DNA from: UBA4615 sp046046245
Lineage (GTDB): Bacteria; Pseudomonadota; Gammaproteobacteria; Burkholderiales; Burkholderiaceae_E
Assembly: GCA_046046245.1 (NCBI GenBank)
Contig: JBJOKE010000008.1
Location: 124,001 to 188,000, forward strand
DNA: 64,000 bases
Reading direction: 5' to 3'
Shown piece by piece: positions 57,876 through 64,000 of the stretch. The notes beneath the pieces were generated by a model that did not search any database, was not told the DNA's origin, and was given only the letters and a program-made list of their open reading frames with translations. The position numbers and the translations under genes are program-made. Every line of letters starts with the position of its first letter. Position 1 is the first letter of the stretch.

Positions 57876-58649
57876 TCAGAAGACCGCCGAGGCGCCGCCG
57901 TCGAGGTTGATGCTCGAGCCGGTGACGAAGCTCGCCCGGGCGGACACCAGGAACGCGATGACGTCGGCCACCTCGTCGGCCTCGCCGACGCGGCCGAGCG
58001 GCACACCGCGCCCCATCTCGGCGTAGAGCGCCTCCGCGTCGAGGCCCTGCCGCTGCGCCCGGGCCTCGTGCTGCCCCGCGCGGACGAGCCCGATGCACAC
58101 GGTGTTCACGAGGATGCGGTCCGGCGCGAGCTCGCGCGACAGCGCCTTCGTCATCGCCTGGCCTGCCGCACGAGAGACGGTCGTCGGCATCGACTTGGCG
58201 GCCGGCTGCTTCGCGCCGATGTTGGTCACGTTGACGATGCGGCCCCCGCCGCGCTCGCGCATCGACGGGATCGCGAGTCGGCACAGGCGGATCGCCGCGA
58301 ACAGCTTCAGGTCGAGGTCCGCCTGCCAGGTGGCGTCGGTCACCGATTCGAACGCGCCGACCTGCGAGGTACCGGCATTGTTGACGAGGATGTCGAGGCC
58401 ACCGAAGGCGGAAACGGTCTCGGCGACGAGCCGCTCGCAGTCCTCGGAGCGCGCGACGTCGGCCCTGACGCCGATCGCCTGCGCTCCGCGCGCGCGCAAC
58501 GCAGCGACCGTCTCCTCGAGCCGCCGGGCGTCGCGCCCGCAGATGGCCACGCGCACGCCTTCCTCGCACAGCCTGAACGCGGTGGCGCGTCCGATGCCCT
58601 GCGTGCCGCCGGTGACGATGGCCACCTTGCCGGCGAGTCCGAGCTCCAT
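57876..58649 (-). CDS. SDR-fold protein with Thr and Arg in place of the catalytic Tyr and Lys
   Basis: A 257-residue short-chain dehydrogenase-like protein. TGGTQGIG (13-20) and NNAG (90-93) are standard. The active-site region reads NVTNIGAKQPAAKSMPTTVSRAAG: the position of Tyr holds Thr156, that of Lys holds Arg160, and the Ser is replaced. The end (GSSINLDGG) is normal. It may be a binding protein or have other chemistry, but folds as an SDR. It stands between the proline-rich protein gene and the tRNA-Ser. Confidence 0.8.
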   Translation of the reverse strand: MELGLAGKVAIVTGGTQGIGRATAFRLCEEGVRVAICGRDARRLEETVAALRARGAQAIGVRADVARSEDCERLVAETVSAFGGLDILVNNAGTSQVGAFESVTDATWQADLDLKLFAAIRLCRLAIPSMRERGGGRIVNVTNIGAKQPAAKSMPTTVSRAAGQAMTKALSRELAPDRILVNTVCIGLVRAGQHEARAQRQGLDAEALYAEMGRGVPLGRVGEADEVADVIAFLVSARASFVTGSSINLDGGASAVF

Positions 58650-58692
58650 GCCTGCCTCCTGTCTTCGATCGGATCGGGGGTCGGACGCGGCC

Positions 58693-58782
58693 TGGCGGAG
58701 GGAGTGGGATTCGAACCCACGGAAGACGTCAATCTTCGGTAGTTTTCAAGACTACTGCCTTAAACCGCTCGGCCATCCCTCC
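58693..58782 (-). tRNA. tRNA-Ser (anticodon UGA)
   Basis: A 90-base class II tRNA with CCA encoded. The acceptor arms are GGAGGGA and TCCCTCC, the anticodon stem GTAGT / ACTAC with loop CTTGAAA (anticodon TGA), a long variable arm (GAAGA...TCTTC) and the T-arm GTGGG TTCGAAT CCCAC. These features fix it as serine, reading UCA and related codons. It lies between an SDR gene and the NUDIX gene. Confidence 0.97.
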
Positions 58783-58825
58783 GGCCGGTCGATGATCGCA
58801 CATCCGACCGGGCGGGGCGCAGCGG

Positions 58826-59401
58826 TCAGGCCGGCGAGAACTCGGGCCAGGGCCAGTCGCCCGCCCGCATCCGATCGAGGTGCATCACCGCGATGTGCGT
58901 CTTGACGTCGGGCAGGCCGCCCGATCGCAGCAGCGCGACCAGCTCGTCGGGCGTCGCCCACGCGACGTCGATCAGCTCGCCGTGGTCGGGCGCCGCGTCG
59001 GCGCGATGCTCCAGTCCGCGCGCGACGAACACGTCGATCACCTCGTTGGAGAAGCCGATGGCCGGGTGGATCCGCACCAGCGGCGCCCACTCGCGAGCGA
59101 CGTGGCCGGTCTCCTCGAGCAGCTCGCGCTTGGCGGTCTGCAGCGGCGTCTCGCCCGGATCGATCTTGCCTGCCGGAATCTCGGTATAGGCCCGACGCAT
59201 CGCATAGCGCCACTGCCGCTCGACGAGGACGCGACCGTCGTCGCCGATCGCCAGCACCGCGGCCGCACCGGGATGGACGACCCACTCGCGGCCGTGCAGG
59301 CTGCCATCCGGCAAGCGTGCGCGGTCGCGTCGCACCTTCAGGAACAGGCCCTGGTAGACCAGTTCCGAATCGACCGTCGTCTCTTCGAGGTGCGCGCTCA
59401 T
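58826..59401 (-). CDS. NUDIX hydrolase, ADP-ribose pyrophosphatase type
   Basis: A 191-residue NUDIX enzyme. The NUDIX box is GKIDPGETPLQTAKRELLEE plus TGHV, complete, at about 99-122. EWVVHPGAAAVLAI before it and GLEHRADAAPDHGE after it are as in ADP-ribose pyrophosphatases (NudF type). It would split ADP-ribose into AMP and ribose 5-phosphate. It lies 31 bases after nuoN, which is a common arrangement, except that the usual DUF2818 gene between them is missing. Confidence 0.9.
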   Translation of the reverse strand: MSAHLEETTVDSELVYQGLFLKVRRDRARLPDGSLHGREWVVHPGAAAVLAIGDDGRVLVERQWRYAMRRAYTEIPAGKIDPGETPLQTAKRELLEETGHVAREWAPLVRIHPAIGFSNEVIDVFVARGLEHRADAAPDHGELIDVAWATPDELVALLRSGGLPDVKTHIAVMHLDRMRAGDWPWPEFSPA

Positions 59402-59432
59402 CGAAGGCGATGCGGCGGGACCCGGGCCCCGG

Positions 59433-60911
59433 TCAGACGCCGAAGGCCTGGCGGACGGCGCCGGCGCACAGCGTCATCAGCGGCCCGGGCACCAGCCCGA
59501 GCAGCAGCACCAGCGCACCGTTGACCGCCATCACCGCCTTCGCGCCGACACGTGGCTCGATGGCGGACGCATCGGCCGGCTCATCGAAATAGACGGTCTT
59601 GACGATCCGCAGGTAGTAGAACGCACCGATCAGCGACAGCAGCACGGCCGCGATCGCCAGCCACAGCAGCCCCGCCTCGACGACCGCCTGCAGCACCGCG
59701 AGCTTGGCGTGGAAGCCGACCGTCGGCGGGATGCCGGCGAGCGAGAACATCAGGATCAGCATCACGAAGGCCAGGCCCGGATTGCGCCGCGAAAGGCCCT
59801 TCAGGTCAGCGATCTCCTCGGCCTCATGCCCCTTGCGCGCGACCAGCAGGATCAGGCCGAAGCTGCCCAGCGTGGTGAGCACGTAGGTCACGACGTAGAA
59901 CATCGACGCGCTCCAGGCGTCGGTCATGCCGTCGGTGCTGCCGCCCACCACGCCCGAGAGCATGCCGAGCAGCACGAAGCCGATCTGCGCGATGGTCGAG
60001 TACGCGAGCATCCGCTTGAGGTTCGTCTGCGCGATCGCGACGACGTTGCCGACGATCATCGAGAGCACCGACAGCACCAGCAGCATCTGCTGCCAGTCCG
60101 CCGCGACCGCCGGCAAGGCCTCCGCCAGGATCCGGAACGCGATCGCGAAGGTGGCGAGCTTCGGCGCCGATGCGATCAGCAGCGTGGCCACCGTCGGCGT
60201 GCCCTGGTAGACGTCGGGCACCCACATGTGGAACGGCACCGCGCCGAACTTGAACGCGAGGCCCGCGACGATGAACACCAGGCCGAACACCATCACCGTC
60301 TGGTTCGCAGGGTTGCGCCCGCTCATCGCACCGGCGATCCGGTCGAGGTCCAGCGTGCCGGTACCGCCGTAGAGCATCGACATGCCATAGAGCAGGAAGC
60401 CCGACGCGAGCGCGCCCAGCACGAAGTACTTGATCGCGGCCTCGGTCGAGACCGCGTGGTCCCGACGCAGCGCCGCCAGCGCGTAGAGCGACAGCGACAT
60501 CAGCTCCAGGCCGAGATAGACCACCAGCAGGTTGCCCGCCGAGATCATGATCATCTGGCCGAGCAGCGCGAACAGCGCGAGTGCGTAGAGCTCGCCGCGG
60601 TGCATGCCGCGATCGGACACGTAGCCGCGCGCGTAGATCAGCGTGGTGGCCACCGCGAGGTACGACACGAGCTTGAGCACGTGACCCAGGCCGTCGGCGA
60701 CGTACATGCCGCCGAACGCCATCTGCGCCGGCTGGCCGATCTGCCAGACCGTCGCCGCCGCCGGCAGCAGAAGCAGTGCGATCGCGAGACGGTCGATCCG
60801 CGATTCCTCACCTTCGGCCGGCTTGCCCAGCACGTCGACGAGCAGCACCCCGCAGGCGGCCACCAGCAGCAGGATCTCCGGCAGCGCGGCGGTCAGGTTG
60901 AGCTTGTCCAT
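59433..60911 (-). CDS. nuoN: NADH-quinone oxidoreductase subunit N
   Basis: A 492-residue membrane subunit of respiratory complex I with about 14 helices. MDKLNLTAALPEILLLVAACG is the usual start and YFVLGALASGFLLYGMSMLYG the conserved antiporter-like region with the key Lys. It moves protons as part of the membrane arm with NuoM and NuoL. The start lies five bases after the nuoM stop. The gene order nuoL-nuoM-nuoN ends the complex I operon. Confidence 0.95.
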   Translation of the reverse strand: MDKLNLTAALPEILLLVAACGVLLVDVLGKPAEGEESRIDRLAIALLLLPAAATVWQIGQPAQMAFGGMYVADGLGHVLKLVSYLAVATTLIYARGYVSDRGMHRGELYALALFALLGQMIMISAGNLLVVYLGLELMSLSLYALAALRRDHAVSTEAAIKYFVLGALASGFLLYGMSMLYGGTGTLDLDRIAGAMSGRNPANQTVMVFGLVFIVAGLAFKFGAVPFHMWVPDVYQGTPTVATLLIASAPKLATFAIAFRILAEALPAVAADWQQMLLVLSVLSMIVGNVVAIAQTNLKRMLAYSTIAQIGFVLLGMLSGVVGGSTDGMTDAWSASMFYVVTYVLTTLGSFGLILLVARKGHEAEEIADLKGLSRRNPGLAFVMLILMFSLAGIPPTVGFHAKLAVLQAVVEAGLLWLAIAAVLLSLIGAFYYLRIVKTVYFDEPADASAIEPRVGAKAVMAVNGALVLLLGLVPGPLMTLCAGAVRQAFGV

Positions 60912-60916
60912 CGGGG

Positions 60917-62404
60917 TCACTCGGCGATCTTGGAGACGGAGACGTGCTCGAGCAGCGCCTTGACCGACGCTTCGGAGACGTCCGTGAACGGCTTCGGGTA
61001 CAGGCCCATGTAGAGCACCGCCGCAGCGAGCGCCGCGAGCATCCAGAACTCGCGGGCATCGACGTCCTTCAGCTCGCGGACGTGGTCGTTGGCCACCTCG
61101 CCGAAGACCACTCGCTTGTACATCCAGAGCGAGTACGCCGCGCCGAAGATCAGCGTCGTCGCCGCGATCGCGGCGATCCAGAAGTTGTACTTCACCGCCC
61201 CCAGGATGACCATGAACTCGCCGACGAAGCCCGAGGTCGCGGGCAGCCCGCTGTTGGCCATCGCGAACAGCATGAAGAACGCCGCGAACCTGGGCATCGT
61301 GTTCACCACGCCGCCGTAGTCGGCGATGCGGCGGCTGTGCATCCGGTCGTAGAGCACGCCGATGCACAGGAACATCGCTCCCGAGATGAAGCCGTGCGAG
61401 ATCATCTGGACGATCGCGCCCTGCACCGCCAGCTGCTCGAACATGAAGAAGCCGAGCGTGACGAAGCCCATGTGCGCGATCGATGAATAGGCGACCAGCT
61501 TCTTCATGTCGGTCTGCACCAGCGCGACCAGCCCGATGTAGACGACCGCGACGAGCGACAGCGTGATCATGAAGCCCGACAGCGACTGGCTCGCGTCCGG
61601 CACGATCGGCAGCGACAGCCTCAGGAAGCCGTAGGCGCCCAGCTTCAGCATGATCGCGGCCAGCACCACCGAGCCCCCGGTGGGCGCCTCGACGTGAGCG
61701 TCGGGCAACCAGGTGTGGACCGGCCACATCGGCACCTTGACCGCGAACGCCAGCAGGAACGCGAAGAAGATCGCGAGCTGCTCGTTCATCGCGAGCGGCA
61801 GCTGATGCCACTCGAGGATCGAGAAGGTGCCCGACTTCAGGTAGAGGTAGATGATCGCGACCAGGGTCAGCAGCGAGCCGAGCAGCGTGTAGAGGAAGAA
61901 CTTGAAGGCGGCGTAGACGCGGTTCGGGCCGCCCCAGATGCCGATGATCACGTACATCGGGATCAGGGTCGCCTCGAAGAACACGTAGAACAGCAGGCCG
62001 TCGAGCGCCGAGAACACGCCCACCATCAGCCCCGACAGGATCAGGAACGCCGCCATGTAGCCGGCGACCCGCTCCTCGATGACCTTCCAGCCCGCGATCA
62101 CGACGAAGATCGTGATGAACGCGGTGAGCAGCACGAACCACAGCGAGATGCCGTCGACGCCGAGGTGGTAGTCGACCCCGAAGCGGTCGATCCAAGGCAT
62201 CTTCTCGACGAACTGCATCTCGGCCGAGGCGGCGTCGAAACGCGTGTAGAGCGGGATCGTCGCGACGAAGCCGGCGATCGCGCCGGACAGCGAGACGGCA
62301 CGGACGACGCCCGCGTTGCGATCGCTGCCGAAGGCGAGCACGAAGAATCCGGCGAGGATCGGGATCCAGATCGCCGCGCTGAGGAATCCGACGGAGGTGT
62401 TCAT
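60917..62404 (-). CDS. nuoM: NADH-quinone oxidoreductase subunit M
   Basis: A 495-residue antiporter-like membrane subunit of complex I with about 14 helices. FVEKMPWIDRFGVDYHLGVDGISLWFVLLTAF, then KVPMWPVHTWLPDAHVEAPTGGSVVLAAIMLKLG, are hallmark blocks with the conserved Glu/Lys/His proton path. It follows nuoL by 21 bases and precedes nuoN by five. Length is standard. Confidence 0.95.
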   Translation of the reverse strand: MNTSVGFLSAAIWIPILAGFFVLAFGSDRNAGVVRAVSLSGAIAGFVATIPLYTRFDAASAEMQFVEKMPWIDRFGVDYHLGVDGISLWFVLLTAFITIFVVIAGWKVIEERVAGYMAAFLILSGLMVGVFSALDGLLFYVFFEATLIPMYVIIGIWGGPNRVYAAFKFFLYTLLGSLLTLVAIIYLYLKSGTFSILEWHQLPLAMNEQLAIFFAFLLAFAVKVPMWPVHTWLPDAHVEAPTGGSVVLAAIMLKLGAYGFLRLSLPIVPDASQSLSGFMITLSLVAVVYIGLVALVQTDMKKLVAYSSIAHMGFVTLGFFMFEQLAVQGAIVQMISHGFISGAMFLCIGVLYDRMHSRRIADYGGVVNTMPRFAAFFMLFAMANSGLPATSGFVGEFMVILGAVKYNFWIAAIAATTLIFGAAYSLWMYKRVVFGEVANDHVRELKDVDAREFWMLAALAAAVLYMGLYPKPFTDVSEASVKALLEHVSVSKIAE

Positions 62405-62425
62405 CTTCTCGTGTCCCCGTGCCCG

Positions 62426-64000
62426 TCAGCGCGTCGCCATCGGCACGAACCACCAGACCAGCGCCGCCACGCCGACGATCATCGCGATCGCGTAGTGGTA
62501 GATGTAGCCGGACTGGACGAAGCGCAGGACGCCGGCCAGCCAGCCGACCAGCTTCGCGCTGCCGTTGACCGCGACGCCGTCGATCAGCGCCTGGTCGCCG
62601 ACCTTCCACAGGCCGGCCCCGAGCGCCCGGGCGCCCCCGGCGAAGAGCACCTCGTTGATCCGGTCGAGGTAGTACTTGTTCTCGAGCACGCGGTGAACCG
62701 GCGACAGCGCCCTCATGAAGGCCGCCGGCACCGCCGGGTTGACCAGGTAGCAGTAATAGGCGGCCGCCACGCCCGCGGCCGCCAGCCAGAACACCGGCGT
62801 CTGCAGCGCGTGCACGCCCATCCCGACCCAGCCGTGGAAGTGGTGCGCGAGCTCCTCCATCACCGGGTGCTTCCCGGCGTCGACGTGGATCACGTCCTTG
62901 AAGAACTCGCCGAAGAGCATCGGCTCGATGGTGTAGAGCCCGATCAGCACCGACGGGATCGCGAGCACGATCAGCGGCACGGTGACCACCGCCGGACTCT
63001 CGTGCGGCACGCCGCCGTGGTGGCCGTGCCCGTGATCGTCGTGACCGTGGTCGTGCTCGCCGTGACCGTGTCCGTGGCCGCCGCTGGTGTCGAACCGCTC
63101 CTTGCCGTGGAAGACCAGGAAGTACATCCGGAACGAATAGAACGCGGTCACGAAGACCCCGATCATCACCGCCGCATAGGCGAAGCCCGAAGCCGGCAGG
63201 TGCGAGAACCTGACCGCCTCGATGATCGAGTCCTTGGAGTAGAAACCCGAGAAGAACGGCGTGCCGATCAGCGCGAGCGAGCCCAGCAGCGAGGTGATCC
63301 AGGTGATGGGCATGTACTTGCGCAGCCCGCCCATGTTCCGGATGTCCTGGTCGTGGTGCATCCCGATGATCACCGAACCGGCGGCCAGGAACAGCAGCGC
63401 CTTGAAGAACGCGTGGGTCATCAGGTGGAAGATCGCCACCGAATACGCCGATGCGCCGAGCGCCACCGTCATGTAGCCGAGCTGCGAGAGCGTCGAGTAC
63501 GCGACCACGCGCTTGATGTCGTTCTGGATGATGCCGAGGAAACCCATGAACAGCGCGGTGATCGCGCCGATGGTCATCACGAACGAGAGCGCGGTGTCCG
63601 ACAGCTCGAACAGCGGCGACATCCGCGCGACCATGAAGATGCCAGCCGTCACCATCGTCGCCGCGTGGATCAGCGCGGAGATCGGGGTCGGGCCCTCCAT
63701 CGAGTCGGGCAGCCAGACGTGGAGCGGGAACTGCGCCGACTTGCCCATCGCGCCGATGAACAGGCAGATGCAGGTCACCGTCATCAGCGACCACTCGGAC
63801 ACGCCCCAGAAGTGGACCGTCCGGTCGGCCAGCCCGGGCGCTGCCTCGAACACCGCCTTGTAGTCGAGGCTGCCGAAGTACGCGAGCACCAGGCCGATGC
63901 CGAGCACGAAGCCGAAGTCGCCGACCCGGTTCACCAGGAAGGCCTTCAGGTTCGCGTAGATCGCGGTGGGCCGCGTGTACCAGAACCCGATCAGCAGGTA
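62426..64000 (-). CDS. nuoL: NADH-quinone oxidoreductase subunit L, C-terminal part
   Basis: The last 524 residues of NuoL; the start lies beyond the right edge. NRVGDFGFVLGI and GKSAQFPLHVWLPDSMEGPTPISALIHAATMVTAG carry the conserved antiporter core, and the C-terminal half has the long lateral helix region. A histidine-rich loop (10 His in 24 residues, about 63010-63083) lies between helices on the presumed outer side. It works as the distal proton-pumping subunit of complex I. Confidence 0.95.
   Translation of the reverse strand, partial: YLLIGFWYTRPTAIYANLKAFLVNRVGDFGFVLGIGLVLAYFGSLDYKAVFEAAPGLADRTVHFWGVSEWSLMTVTCICLFIGAMGKSAQFPLHVWLPDSMEGPTPISALIHAATMVTAGIFMVARMSPLFELSDTALSFVMTIGAITALFMGFLGIIQNDIKRVVAYSTLSQLGYMTVALGASAYSVAIFHLMTHAFFKALLFLAAGSVIIGMHHDQDIRNMGGLRKYMPITWITSLLGSLALIGTPFFSGFYSKDSIIEAVRFSHLPASGFAYAAVMIGVFVTAFYSFRMYFLVFHGKERFDTSGGHGHGHGEHDHGHDDHGHGHHGGVPHESPAVVTVPLIVLAIPSVLIGLYTIEPMLFGEFFKDVIHVDAGKHPVMEELAHHFHGWVGMGVHALQTPVFWLAAAGVAAAYYCYLVNPAVPAAFMRALSPVHRVLENKYYLDRINEVLFAGGARALGAGLWKVGDQALIDGVAVNGSAKLVGWLAGVLRFVQSGYIYHYAIAMIVGVAALVWWFVPMATR

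Overview
The window reads as a stretch of chromosome from a very GC-rich (about 70 percent) betaproteobacterium, most likely a member of the Burkholderiales. The evidence is two Bug-type tripartite-tricarboxylate binding proteins, many CoA-dependent and ring-opening catabolic genes, a DUF2145 gene, SelO, SlyX, the lipid A and heptose genes, and a nuoL-nuoM-nuoN run followed by a NUDIX gene. I see no insertion sequence, prophage, CRISPR array, rRNA or plasmid function. Coding density is high, and almost every gene uses GC-ending codons. Shine-Dalgarno sites are often of the form GAGGAGAC.

Bases 1-13,130 are catabolic. A leftward operon (Baeyer-Villiger monooxygenase, esterase, zinc alcohol dehydrogenase) faces a rightward aldehyde dehydrogenase across a compact divergent promoter. 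Together these are the steps that turn a ketone into an ester or lactone, a hydroxy acid, an aldehyde-acid and a dicarboxylate, as in cyclohexanone (chn) pathways. Next come an amino-acid-type binding protein, a MaoC hydratase, an enone/quinone reductase, a Bug protein, a CitE-like lyase, a FadR-type regulator, a CaiB CoA-transferase, an acyl-CoA dehydrogenase and an Old Yellow Enzyme. They could activate and degrade the resulting acid.

Bases 13,300-26,300 are mixed: a fatty acid desaturase, DUF4031, an MFS carrier, an amine-oxidase-like flavoprotein, an SDR, a D-threonine-aldolase-like enzyme, a RIO kinase with a charged small protein before it, a trypsin-like protease, a CinA-like protein overlapping a VOC protein, a second Bug protein, a flavin reductase, a kappa-GST-like isomerase, another SDR and a SirB1-like protein.

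Bases 26,400-31,670 hold a LysR regulator divergent from a four-gene meta-cleavage operon of the homoprotocatechuate type (hydratase, semialdehyde dehydrogenase, extradiol dioxygenase, FAH-family isomerase/decarboxylase). Bases 31,680-34,920 hold DUF2145 and a partner, an enoyl-CoA hydratase and a MipA-like outer-membrane protein. Bases 34,940-40,490 are a probable sugar-acid operon: unknown protein, IlvD/Edd dehydratase, threonate-type dehydrogenase, 3-oxo-tetronate-type kinase and MBL lipoprotein.

Bases 40,550-46,750 hold a small acidic protein, SelO, SlyX, a MaoC protein, Amt, RmuC and a group 2 truncated haemoglobin. Bases 46,800-57,830 are mainly envelope genes: PhyH-like oxygenase, PAP2 phosphatase overlapping an EptA-type phosphoethanolamine transferase, an orphan FtsX-like permease, heptosyltransferase I, DUF4254, a PlpD-like patatin/Omp85 protein and a proline-rich membrane protein. 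The right end has an SDR, tRNA-Ser(UGA), an ADP-ribose-type NUDIX hydrolase, and nuoN, nuoM and a truncated nuoL.

No wholly new system is proven here. The items most worth following up are: all three SDR proteins lack the catalytic Tyr of YxxxK; the chn-like cluster sits beside CoA-ester genes; the PAP2-EptA pair overlaps; and there are two short upstream ORFs whose stops overlap the next start.
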